Source of the DNA: DATHWB01 sp040880725
GTDB lineage: Bacteria > Actinomycetota > Acidimicrobiia > Spongiisociales > ZC4RG35
Length of the DNA: 64,000 nt
NCBI GenBank assembly: GCA_040880725.1
Contig: JBBDHV010000021.1
Span: 71,212-135,211 of the forward strand
Direction: 5' to 3'
Below the pieces are notes generated by a model. It made no database searches and was not told where the DNA came from. It worked only from the letters and a program-made list of their open reading frames with translations. Below, piece after piece: positions 1 to 7,661 of the stretch. The position numbers and the translations under genes are program-made. Position 1 is the first letter of the stretch; every line of letters begins with the position of its first letter.

Positions 1-182
1 TCACGCCGACGGATGTGAATCCGTTGGGGGTGAAGGGTGTCGGCGAGGCTGGAACGATCGGCTCGGCCCAGACGCTCGTGAATGCGGTCGTTGACGCGCT
101 CGCCGAGAAGGGTGTGAAGCACGTGGACATGCCGCTACGACCAAAACGGGTGTGGCAGGCCATGCAGGACGCGCAGAACTGA
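1..182 (+). CDS. coxL: CO/xanthine dehydrogenase-type large subunit, C-terminal end
   Basis: The frame read from base 3 gives about 59 residues ending at the TGA at 180-182. They read TPTDVNPLGVKGVGEAGTIG and then a VVDAL...KHVDMPL stretch, the usual extreme C-terminus of the molybdenum-binding subunit of aerobic CO dehydrogenase and related hydroxylases. The rest lies before the window, so the active-site loop that separates true CoxL from related enzymes cannot be seen. The FAD subunit gene follows after 10 bases, so they are one operon. Substrate is therefore uncertain; family assignment is firm. Confidence 0.8.
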   Translation, partial: TPTDVNPLGVKGVGEAGTIGSAQTLVNAVVDALAEKGVKHVDMPLRPKRVWQAMQDAQN

Positions 183-192
183 GGAGGACGAG

Positions 193-1038
193 ATGTATCC
201 AAGGGCTTTCGACTATGTCGCCGCCTCCTCGATCGACGAGGCGGTTCGGGAATTGGGCAATGCCGACTTCGCGAAGGTGATGTCGGGCGGGATGTCGCTG
301 ATTCCGATGATGAAGCTGCGGCTGCTGTCGCCCGATGTCGTGGTCGACATCGGCAGGGTGCCGGGGCTCGACGCCATCTCCGAGGACGGTGACGCCATCA
401 CCATCGGCGCGCTCGTGACTCACGAGAAGACGGCTGCGGCCGACGTTCCCGCCGTGTTGAAGACGGCGGCTGCGTGGACCGGTGATCGCCAGGTGAGGGT
501 GCGGGGGACGACATGTGGAGCCGTCGCCCACGCAGACATCGCCGCCGATCAACCTTCCGCGGTGCTGGCGCTAGGGGGGACGATCACCGCGCAAGGTCCC
601 GATGGAACCCGCGAGATCGCCGCCGACGACTTCTTCGTCGACGCCATGACCTCGGCTCTCGAACCACACGAGATCCTGACCTCGATCCGGATCCCCAAGC
701 GGGGCGGCGGTTCGGCGTACGAGAAGCTCGGGCGCCGAGGCGGCCACACCGACTATGCCGTCGCCGGTGCGTCGGCATGGGTGGAGAAGTCCAACGGGTC
801 GGTCTCCGACGCCCGTGTCGCATTGACGGGGGTGGGACTCAAGCCGGAATTGACCCGGGGCGTCATGGAAGCGCTCATCGGAACCGACGGAAGCGAGTCG
901 GCGGTGGCTTCCGCGGCTGAACGCGCCGTGGAAGGCATCACCGTGCTCGAGGATCTCTACGGTTCCGTTGAGTACAAGACCCATCTCGCCAAGGTGATGG
1001 TGCGGCGGGCACTCAACCAGGCGTTCGCGCAGGCCTAG
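193..1038 (+). CDS. coxM: FAD-binding medium subunit of CO dehydrogenase-type hydroxylase
   Basis: This 281-residue protein has the usual length of the flavoprotein subunit that carries electrons from the molybdenum/iron-sulfur subunits to the acceptor. The first FAD loop reads GGMSLIPMMKLRL (about residues 33-45). The second reads RGTTCGAVAHAD (about 104-115), where most family members have TIGGSLAHAD. The C-terminal 100 residues match the CO_deh_flav_C fold. A GAGGAGGA ribosome site sits just before the ATG. The gene follows the coxL-like end directly. A small iron-sulfur subunit is not in the window and must lie upstream or elsewhere. Confidence 0.88.
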   Translation: MYPRAFDYVAASSIDEAVRELGNADFAKVMSGGMSLIPMMKLRLLSPDVVVDIGRVPGLDAISEDGDAITIGALVTHEKTAAADVPAVLKTAAAWTGDRQVRVRGTTCGAVAHADIAADQPSAVLALGGTITAQGPDGTREIAADDFFVDAMTSALEPHEILTSIRIPKRGGGSAYEKLGRRGGHTDYAVAGASAWVEKSNGSVSDARVALTGVGLKPELTRGVMEALIGTDGSESAVASAAERAVEGITVLEDLYGSVEYKTHLAKVMVRRALNQAFAQA

Positions 1039-1150
1039 GCAACTCGTCGCCGCAGTGCGGACAGATCTCCGGATCTTCGAGTTCGTTCAAGTCGACGAAG
1101 CGCCCGCACGTCAAACATGTCGAATTGAGGAAGCAGGCTGACTCACCCAT
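1013..1150 (-). CDS. Small zinc-ribbon protein (45 aa)
   Basis: The minus strand encodes 45 residues beginning MGESACF, with two metal knuckles, CLTC and CPHC, 21 residues apart (first cysteine to first cysteine about 23). That is a minimal zinc ribbon. Its ATG overlaps the stop of the rhodanese gene by eight bases (ATGGGTGA), which suggests translational coupling. Its 3' end overlaps the convergent coxM end by 26 bases. I do not know a named family. It may act as a small metal or nucleic-acid binding partner, but that is a guess. Confidence 0.5.
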   Translation of the reverse strand: MGESACFLNSTCLTCGRFVDLNELEDPEICPHCGDELPRPARTPG

Positions 1151-1556
1151 TCGCCTGCTCCTCGTCTGGCGGGTCGTAGTCCACCGGATGTCCGGCGTTG
1201 GCCCAGGACACGATGCCTCCTGCGAGGTTCCAGACGTTCTCCAATCCCGCCTGGGAAGCCAGGGCCTCGACGACCTGGGCGGAGCGGCCACCCGAGTGAC
1301 ACTGAAATACGATCTCCCGGTCGGCGGGAAGTTCGGAGAACCAGTCGTTGATCGTGCCGATCGGCCGGTGGATCGCTCCGGGGATGCGTGCTTCGTCCCA
1401 TTCGGCCTGCTCGCGCACGTCGACGAGAAGGGCGCCTGCCGCGATCCGGGACGCCGCCTCCTGCGCGTCGACGGTGGGGACCTGTTGTTGGTCGAACACG
1501 TCGAAAAGCCTACTGCGGGTGTGGGATTGTCCCTGCGACCGGTATCGTGGAGGCAT
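1143..1556 (-). CDS. Single-domain rhodanese-like sulfurtransferase
   Basis: The core reads LLVDVREQAEWDEARIPGAIH, followed by the active-site loop CHSGGRSAQVV, the classic cysteine loop of small rhodaneses of about 100-110 residues. The longest reading gives 137 residues, but its ATG (1554-1556) overlaps the ATG of divergent moxR by two bases. The first 19 residues are unlike the family. A GTG at 1497-1499 gives a protein starting at FDQQQVPTV and leaves 55 bases for promoters, so it is the likelier start. A sulfurtransferase next to a Moco-enzyme cluster could assist cofactor sulfuration, but this is only contextual. Confidence 0.8.
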   Translation of the reverse strand: MPPRYRSQGQSHTRSRLFDVFDQQQVPTVDAQEAASRIAAGALLVDVREQAEWDEARIPGAIHRPIGTINDWFSELPADREIVFQCHSGGRSAQVVEALASQAGLENVWNLAGGIVSWANAGHPVDYDPPDEEQANG

Positions 1557-2427
1557 GCTCCCCTCCTCCGTGGAAGAGGTCGTGTCCGCGTTGGCAGGCG
1601 CCGGCTACATCGCTGACCGCAGCCTCGCGGTCTCGGTGCATCTTGCCCTCCAACTCGAGCGCCCGCTCTTTCTCGAAGGCGAAGCCGGGGTCGGGAAGAC
1701 CGAAGTCGCCAAGGTCCTGGCTCAGATCCTCGGAACACCGTTGATCCGGTTGCAGTGCTACGAGGGCCTCGACGTCAACCACGCGGTGTACGAGTGGGAC
1801 TACGCCCGGCAGATGCTGGCAATCCGTCTGGTCGAGGCCAAAGGTGAGACTGTCGATGCCGACATCTCCGACATCATGAGTCGGGAGTTCCTCGTTGCCC
1901 GACCGCTCCTCCAGGCAGTCGAAACGCCCGGCAGACCGGTGCTGCTGATCGACGAGCTCGACCGCGCCGACGAGGAGTTCGAGGCCTACTTGTTGGAGAT
2001 CCTTTCGGACTTTCAGGTCACGGTCCCCGAAATCGGGACGATCCGGGCGGAGCAGCCGCCGGTGGTGATCCTGACATCCAACCGGACCCGAGAGATCCAC
2101 GATGCCCTGAAGCGCCGGTGCATCTACCACTGGGTCGACTACCCCGATCTCGACCGCGAGGTGGCGATCGTGATGACCAGGGTGCCGGAGATGGATGAAC
2201 GCCTCGCCCGGCAGTTGGCGGCTGCGATGCGAGATTTCCGGGCGCTCGACCTCTTCAAGCCCCCCGGTGTCGCCGAAACGATCGACTGGGCGCGGGCGTT
2301 GCGGGTGTTGGGTGCTCACGAGCTGGACAAGGAGTCCGTGGACGACACGCTCGGCGTGGTGCTGAAGTACCGCGAGGACGTCGAACTCGTCACTCGCGAG
2401 GGGACAGAGAAGTTCGCCGCCGGCTGA
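1555..2427 (+). CDS. MoxR-family AAA+ ATPase (CoxD-like)
   Basis: This is a 290-residue AAA+ chaperone of the MoxR group. Walker A GEAGVGKT is at residues 42-49 and Walker B LLIDELDRAD near 130; the sensor stretch VILTSNRTREIHDALKRRC follows. In carboxydotrophs the homologue CoxD works with the VWA protein CoxE to mature the Cu/Mo site of CO dehydrogenase. Here the VWA gene lies one gene downstream, which supports that role. The ATG at 1555 is preceded by GTGGAGGC. The frame stays open upstream to 1348, but that part lies under the rhodanese gene and is not MoxR-like. Confidence 0.88.
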   Translation: MLPSSVEEVVSALAGAGYIADRSLAVSVHLALQLERPLFLEGEAGVGKTEVAKVLAQILGTPLIRLQCYEGLDVNHAVYEWDYARQMLAIRLVEAKGETVDADISDIMSREFLVARPLLQAVETPGRPVLLIDELDRADEEFEAYLLEILSDFQVTVPEIGTIRAEQPPVVILTSNRTREIHDALKRRCIYHWVDYPDLDREVAIVMTRVPEMDERLARQLAAAMRDFRALDLFKPPGVAETIDWARALRVLGAHELDKESVDDTLGVVLKYREDVELVTREGTEKFAAG

Positions 2428-2444
2428 CGCTCGCATCGGGCGCG

Positions 2445-3638
2445 GTGCTGGCGGGGGCACTCCTGGTCGGCGTGCCCGAACCGGCGGCCGCCTGGGAACA
2501 CGACCTCGCCGAAGTTCGAGTCTCCGAGTCCGGCGGGCTCTCGCCGCGCACGCTGGCGGCTCTCGACACGATGGCCTCGGTCCTCGGGATCGAGCCCACC
2601 GTGATGCAGTCCGGAACGATCCGGATGCAGGCGGTGACCAGGGGAGACACCCGGGTCCAGTTCTTCGACCCGGGTTTCGCGGTGCCGATGGCGTTCACTG
2701 CTGTGGATCCGGTCGGCGCCGCCCCTCTGCTGGGCGTCGAGATCTCCGCTGCTCTGGCTGACGGCGTGGTCATGTCCGTAGCCACCGCGGCGTTGCGTGG
2801 CGCCGAGGTCGGCGACGAGATCACCCTCGAAGCGTGGGACGGCGCCATCCACACCCTCGAGGTGTCGGCCATCGCACCGGACGAGTCGATGGGGTGGTCG
2901 GAGTTGCTGTTCGACACTGCCACCGCCACTTCGCTGGGCATCGAACGTCCCAGTTCGGCGCTGATGTGGGGTGTGAACACGACCGTGGTCGACCTGATGG
3001 TCAGGGCCGTACTCGGCGACGCTCCGATCCGGGTGAGTGGCCCGGGCTCGGAGGGTGAGCCTTTCGTCGACGGCGTCCTTCCGATGGCCCAGATCAAGCA
3101 GCGGTTCGGCGAGTTCTCCTTCCGGCAGACGGGGACCGACCGGATCGAGACCGACAACCACTGGTACGACGCCAACATCCTCACCGTCGAGCTTCCGCGC
3201 CTCGGCCAGTTCCGCTGCCACCGGCTGGTGCTTCCCGCGATCCAGGGCGCTTTGGGTGAGTTGGAGGCGACCGGTCTCGCCGACGAGATCGATCCGGTCG
3301 ATTTCCAGCTCGCGGGAGGGTGCTATAACCCCCGCCTCGCCCGGGGCGGAGACCTGGACAGGGGTTTCGCCCTGTCCAGGCATTCATGGGGCATCGCCAT
3401 CGACTTCAACCCGACCTCCAACGGGTTCGGTTCGGCGCCGTCGCTTTCCGAGGAGTTCGGCCAGGTCATGCGCAACTGGGGATTCGTCTGGGGCGCCGGG
3501 TGGCGGATCCCCGATCCGATGCATTTCGAGTGGCAGGGCGAACCGCGAGACGCGGTGCGGGCGGACTGCGTCGACTACCTCGCGCGCACCGGCCCCCCGT
3601 GGGAGCGCGAGGAAGCTCCAACCAACTGTCCGGGATGA
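2445..3638 (+). CDS. Secreted M15-type D,D-carboxypeptidase-like protein
   Basis: The C-terminal 130 residues hold the M15 zinc-peptidase signature: SRHSWGIAIDFN (HxxxxxxD) and, near the end, DPMHFEWQ. Residues 30-250 match no family I can name. The first in-frame start, GTG 2445, gives a short hydrophobic stretch ending PAAAW but no basic n-region. The same frame just upstream reads EVRRRLTLASGAVLAG, which looks like the missing n-region, although only a CTG (2424) is available as a start codon there. Start is therefore uncertain. It sits between moxR and the VWA gene, and its stop overlaps the VWA start (ATGA). Confidence 0.75.
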   Translation: MLAGALLVGVPEPAAAWEHDLAEVRVSESGGLSPRTLAALDTMASVLGIEPTVMQSGTIRMQAVTRGDTRVQFFDPGFAVPMAFTAVDPVGAAPLLGVEISAALADGVVMSVATAALRGAEVGDEITLEAWDGAIHTLEVSAIAPDESMGWSELLFDTATATSLGIERPSSALMWGVNTTVVDLMVRAVLGDAPIRVSGPGSEGEPFVDGVLPMAQIKQRFGEFSFRQTGTDRIETDNHWYDANILTVELPRLGQFRCHRLVLPAIQGALGELEATGLADEIDPVDFQLAGGCYNPRLARGGDLDRGFALSRHSWGIAIDFNPTSNGFGSAPSLSEEFGQVMRNWGFVWGAGWRIPDPMHFEWQGEPRDAVRADCVDYLARTGPPWEREEAPTNCPG

Positions 3639-4753
3639 TGGCCCCCGGCGGATCCTCCCGGCTCGTCGAGTTCGGTCGGGCCCTGCGCGAGGGGGGCGTC
3701 CCGGTACCACCGACGATTGCCCGTGATCTCATGGGCGCCCTGGAACTCGTGGGGGCGGCGTCCGCCGAAGACGTGTACTGGTCGTTCCGCGCGCTGACCG
3801 TCACTGCCCGCGATCACATCCCGATCTTCGATCGGGTGTTCATCCGGTTCTTCCGGGGGGAAGAGGGGGTGGGGATGGCCTTCACCGAGATGACCTCGCC
3901 CCGTACCTGGGCGATCGAGAGAGGGGCCGGCGAGGGGGAGGGGGACGGTGGAGACGAGGAGGAGACGACGACTGCCCTGGGGGCGAGTGCCGTCGAACGA
4001 CTCGCCGAGAAGGACTTCTCGTTGCTCACCAAGACCGAGGAACAGCAGGTGAAGGCGATGATCGCCCAGATGGTGTGGAACCCCGCACTGGTGCGGGCTC
4101 GTCGGCGTGCGCCGTTGCGACGTGGCGATGTGCCCGACCTGCGCCGGTCGATGCGGGCTGCGGTGGGACCGGGAGGCGACATGATGCGGCTGTCGATGAC
4201 TGCGCGCACGGTTCGCAAACGACCCGTGATCGTCATCGCCGACGTATCCGGCTCGATGGAGCAGTACGCCGAGATGCTCCTGTACTTCACCCATGCCGCT
4301 CGCGACCGCTTCGGGCGACTCGAAGCCTTCGTGTTCTCCACCCGGCTCACACGCATCACCCGTGAGCTGGCGCGCCGCAAGCCCGCCGACGCCATCGCGT
4401 CGGTCGCCGACCACGTCCACGACTGGTCCGGGGGGACCCAGATCGGCGAGTCGCTCCGCACCTTCAATCGGGACTGGTCCCGCAGGGTGTGTCGGGGGTC
4501 GCCGGTGGCGATCATCATCTCCGACGGATGGGACAGGGGAGAACCCGAGCTGCTCGGAGCAGAGATGGAACGCCTGCAGCGGACCGTGTATCGGACGGTC
4601 TGGCTGAATCCTCTCGCCGGCCGGGACGGGTTCGCTCCGGAGACGCGGGGGATGAAGGCGGCGCTGCCCCACATCGACGACTTCCTCGCTGCGGGGAATC
4701 TGCGCGATCTCAGAACCCTCGTCCGGCTCCTAGAGTCCGTGGGGACGACCTGA
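3635..4753 (+). CDS. VWA-domain protein, CoxE family
   Basis: A 372-residue VWA_CoxE protein. The metal-ion-dependent adhesion site is complete: DVSGSM near residue 203, the threonine in SGGTQIGESL, and the aspartate in IISDGWDRGEP. The N-terminal 130 residues are charged and include a Gly/Glu/Asp-rich linker (GEGEGDGGDEEET). CoxE-type proteins partner MoxR ATPases in metal-site assembly. The ATG overlaps the preceding stop. An open frame runs back to 3386 but lies inside the peptidase gene and is a shadow. Confidence 0.85.
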   Translation: MMAPGGSSRLVEFGRALREGGVPVPPTIARDLMGALELVGAASAEDVYWSFRALTVTARDHIPIFDRVFIRFFRGEEGVGMAFTEMTSPRTWAIERGAGEGEGDGGDEEETTTALGASAVERLAEKDFSLLTKTEEQQVKAMIAQMVWNPALVRARRRAPLRRGDVPDLRRSMRAAVGPGGDMMRLSMTARTVRKRPVIVIADVSGSMEQYAEMLLYFTHAARDRFGRLEAFVFSTRLTRITRELARRKPADAIASVADHVHDWSGGTQIGESLRTFNRDWSRRVCRGSPVAIIISDGWDRGEPELLGAEMERLQRTVYRTVWLNPLAGRDGFAPETRGMKAALPHIDDFLAAGNLRDLRTLVRLLESVGTT

Positions 4754-4761
4754 GGACGCAG

Positions 4762-5070
4762 ATGAGGGAAGAACTCGAGACCCGTGACCGCTGGGTCTCC
4801 GAAGGAAAGACTGTCGCCGTCGCCACGGTGGCGAAAGTCAGCGGATCGGCACCACGCCCGGTCGGCTCGAAGTTCCTCGTGAGCTCGGCCGGCGACATGG
4901 AGGGTTCGGTTTCGGGCGGCTGCGTCGAGAACGACGTGTTCCTGCACGCCCAACAGGTACTCGAGTCCGGTACGACAAAGGTCGTCACCTATGGCATCGC
5001 CGACGACGACGCCTTCGAGGTGGGTTTGGCGTGTGGCGGCAGCATCGCAGTCGTGATCGAACCGTGGTGA
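4762..5070 (+). CDS. XdhC/CoxI N-terminal domain protein
   Basis: This 102-residue protein is just the XdhC_CoxI domain: ATVAKVSGSAPRPVGSKFLV, then SVSGGCVENDV with the conserved glycine-cysteine loop, then GLACGGSIAVVIEP at the end. XdhC proteins bind sulfurated molybdenum cofactor and insert it into xanthine or CO dehydrogenase. Here the domain is a separate gene whose TGA overlaps a GTG that starts the Rossmann-domain partner (GTGA). The two polypeptides probably form one functional unit. Confidence 0.82.
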   Translation: MREELETRDRWVSEGKTVAVATVAKVSGSAPRPVGSKFLVSSAGDMEGSVSGGCVENDVFLHAQQVLESGTTKVVTYGIADDDAFEVGLACGGSIAVVIEPW

Positions 5071-5831
5071 ATGCCGTCCTCGATGCCCTGAGAGCTCTCG
5101 TCGACTCCGAACGACTCGGCGCCAAGCTGACAGTGGTCACAGGCCCAGCCCTCGGTGCCTCTGCCGTCGTTGACCGCGAGAGGGGAGTGGTTGCCGGGGA
5201 CACCGCCGCCACGGCCCTCGCAGCCGAGGATGCGGTGGTCCTCATGGACCGCGAGCAGTCCGCCACACTTCGCTACGACGGCGCCACCGAGATCTTCGTG
5301 GACGTCGTGGCGCCCCGACCGCGTTTGCTGGTCTTCGGAGCCGTCCACATCGCCCAGGAACTCGCCGCCATCGCCGGCCGCCTCGGATATCACGTGACGG
5401 TGTCCGACGCACGACCCGCCTTCACCACCCGAGACCGGTTTCCTGACGTCGACGAACTCCTCGTGGGATGGCCCGGCGACCTCGCGGACCGTCTCGTGCT
5501 CGACCGACGCACCTTTGTCGTGGTTCTCAGCCACGACGCCCGATTCGAAGACCCGCTGTGGCCGATGGTGGCCGACACCCCGGTCCGCTACATCGGGGCG
5601 ATGGGCAGCAGGAAGACTGCGGCCGCCCGTCGGGAGCGACTGGCGGAGGCCGGTTGGGCAGACAAGGAACTCGACAGGATCCACGGACCGATCGGCTTCG
5701 ACATCGGCGCGGAGTCTCCCGGCGAGGTGGCGGTCGCGATCCTCGCCGAGATGACCGCGGTGCGTTACGGCGCCACTGCAGAGCCGGCGCTGGTCGGTGT
5801 GCCGCAGCGTCTCGGGAAGGCGGAAGGATGA
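5067..5831 (+). CDS. XdhC C-terminal Rossmann-domain protein
   Basis: This 254-residue protein corresponds to the second half of XdhC. The nucleotide-binding start reads LLVFGAVHIAQELAAIAGRLGYHVTVSDAR; typical members have GAGHV at this place, so GAVHI is a variant. YIGAMGSRKTAAARRERL follows, a strongly conserved XdhC motif. The GTG start is chosen because it forms a GTGA overlap with the N-terminal-domain gene and because residues before it would be out of family. Likely role: Moco handling for the upstream hydroxylase. Confidence 0.82.
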   Translation: MNAVLDALRALVDSERLGAKLTVVTGPALGASAVVDRERGVVAGDTAATALAAEDAVVLMDREQSATLRYDGATEIFVDVVAPRPRLLVFGAVHIAQELAAIAGRLGYHVTVSDARPAFTTRDRFPDVDELLVGWPGDLADRLVLDRRTFVVVLSHDARFEDPLWPMVADTPVRYIGAMGSRKTAAARRERLAEAGWADKELDRIHGPIGFDIGAESPGEVAVAILAEMTAVRYGATAEPALVGVPQRLGKAEG

Positions 5832-6421
5832 TCGCCGCTCTCGTCCTCGCCGCAGGCGGGTCGCGCCGTCTGGGTCGTCCGAAGCAGCTGGAACGGTGGG
5901 GTTCGGCGACGCTGCTCGATCGGGTGCTGGAGCACGTGAAGCGCTTTCCGGTCGACGAGACCTGGATCGTCCTCGGTGCCGAAATCGAGGCGGTGATGGA
6001 AGGTGTCGATCTGACCGACATCGGCATCATCGAGAACCCGGAGTGGGAGGAGGGGCTGGCGGCGTCCCTGCGGGTGGGCCTGGATGCGCTCACCCGGCTC
6101 TCCAAGGTCGAAGCAGCGTTCATCGTGCTCGGTGACCAACCGGAGATCCCCGACGAGGTGGCCGAGAAGCTGGCGGAAGCATGGAAGGTCACGAAACACC
6201 TCGCGGTGGTCCCCAAGTACCGCTACACGTGGGGCAATCCCGTGCTGGTGTCCCGGGACCTGTGGCCGCGTCTGATGTCGCTGGAAGGCGACGAGGGGGC
6301 CCGGAGACTTCTGCAGGCGCATCCCGAATGGGTCGAAGAGGTCTGGATCGAGTCGCTGCCCCCTCGGGACATCGACACTCAGCGGGACGTCGAGGAACTG
6401 CGTCCCCGCCGGAGCTCGTGA
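5828..6421 (+). CDS. MobA-like molybdenum cofactor nucleotidyltransferase
   Basis: A 197-residue NTP_transf_3 protein of the MocA/MobA-like class. The nucleotide loop reads LVLAAGGSRRLGRPKQL at residues 5-21, and VLGDQPEIP carries the metal-binding aspartate. Proteins of this class next to coxL/coxM and xdhC attach CMP to the molybdopterin cofactor. The ATG overlaps the previous stop (ATGA). It ends the plus-strand cluster, eight bases before the convergent thiolase gene. Confidence 0.83.
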   Translation: MIAALVLAAGGSRRLGRPKQLERWGSATLLDRVLEHVKRFPVDETWIVLGAEIEAVMEGVDLTDIGIIENPEWEEGLAASLRVGLDALTRLSKVEAAFIVLGDQPEIPDEVAEKLAEAWKVTKHLAVVPKYRYTWGNPVLVSRDLWPRLMSLEGDEGARRLLQAHPEWVEEVWIESLPPRDIDTQRDVEELRPRRSS

Positions 6422-6428
6422 GGGACCA

Positions 6429-7661
6429 CTAACCCTCCCGGGTCAGCACGAAGCTGGCCACTGTCGTCAGGGAGCCCCCGATGTTGAGCGTCTGAGCGGT
6501 CTGGGCGCCATCGACCTGCATCTCCCCGGCCGTCTCCTGCAGCTGTGAGGCGGCGTCGACCAGCATCCGAACACCGGTTGCCCCCACGGGATGGCCTCCG
6601 CCGATGAGGCCGCCGGAAGGGTTGATCGGGAGGGAACCGTCCATGCGGGCTGCTCCCGTTTTCACGACCTGCCACGCCTTGCCCGGCTCGCTCAGTCCGA
6701 GATGGTCGTATGCGAGGTACTCGCTGATGGTGAAACAGTCATGGGTCTCGATGAGATCGATGTGGTCGAGGTCGGTTTGCGCCATCTCTCGGGCCTCGGT
6801 CACGACTCTTGTCACATGGGGGAACATCGGGCCGCCTTCGGGCATCGCCGCGAGCTTCGAGTCGAGCAGCATGGGCGCGGTCGCGGTGCTCCACCCGGCG
6901 ATTCGAGGGAACGCAGACAGCTCGGTCCCAAGTCGGTTCGCATGGCGGGCGGCGTACTCAGCCGAGCACAGGACGACTGCGGCGGCCCCGTCGGTGATAC
7001 GGCCGCAATCCTGTCGGCGGAGTCTGCCCTCCACGATCGGATTGAGGTCGTCGTCGGCTGCGAACGCACCCGGCTCGAACGACCATCCGCGCGCCTGAGC
7101 CTTGGGATTGCGGTGGGCGTTGTCGAAGTTCTTGCGGGCGATCTCAGAGAGGTGAGTGTCGTCGAGCCCCCAACGGTTGGCGTAGACCTCGGCGATCTGG
7201 GAGAACTGCGACACCCACGGATAGGTCGCCTCGCGTCCTTCCCGTCCCTGCCACATTGCCGCACCCAGGTGGCCGGCGGCGGTGCCGGCGTCGACGTTGC
7301 GCATCTGTTCCATCCCCACCACGACCACCACGTCGCTCCACCCCGCCTCGACTCGGGCGATGGCGGACAACGCCGCGATCGAACCGGAGGCACAGGCTGC
7401 CTCGTGTCGTGCCCCGGGCTTGCCTGCGAACGCCGGGTCGATCGCTGCCACCATCCCGCCGAGGTGTCCCTGGCCAACGAAGAGTTCGCCAACGAAGTTG
7501 CCGACCTCGAATGCGTCCACCTCGGCCGGATCGAGCCGGGCGTCTGCCAGCGCGCCGAGCACTGCTTCGGAGAGGCCGTCGAATGGGCCGCGATCCAGGG
7601 ACGCCCAGTTCTCGGCGAAGTCGGTCTGGTACCCGCCGAGGACGTGGATGCCCCTGGTCAC
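6429..7661 (-). CDS. Thiolase-fold acetyl-CoA acetyltransferase (SCP-x type)
   Basis: A 410-residue thiolase-superfamily protein. The nucleophilic cysteine is Cys90 in HEAACASGSIAAL. THDCFTISEY and the C-terminal NPSGGLIGGGHPVGATG follow the SCP-x/archaeal thiolase pattern, where HDCF replaces the second-cysteine motif of ordinary thiolases. It may cleave or form beta-ketoacyl-CoA. The GTG start at 7661 overlaps the stop of the upstream carotenoid oxygenase gene (GTGA); the longer open frame to 8252 is only a shadow of that gene. The DUF35 partner common beside such thiolases is absent. Confidence 0.83.
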   Translation of the reverse strand: MTRGIHVLGGYQTDFAENWASLDRGPFDGLSEAVLGALADARLDPAEVDAFEVGNFVGELFVGQGHLGGMVAAIDPAFAGKPGARHEAACASGSIAALSAIARVEAGWSDVVVVVGMEQMRNVDAGTAAGHLGAAMWQGREGREATYPWVSQFSQIAEVYANRWGLDDTHLSEIARKNFDNAHRNPKAQARGWSFEPGAFAADDDLNPIVEGRLRRQDCGRITDGAAAVVLCSAEYAARHANRLGTELSAFPRIAGWSTATAPMLLDSKLAAMPEGGPMFPHVTRVVTEAREMAQTDLDHIDLIETHDCFTISEYLAYDHLGLSEPGKAWQVVKTGAARMDGSLPINPSGGLIGGGHPVGATGVRMLVDAASQLQETAGEMQVDGAQTAQTLNIGGSLTTVASFVLTREG

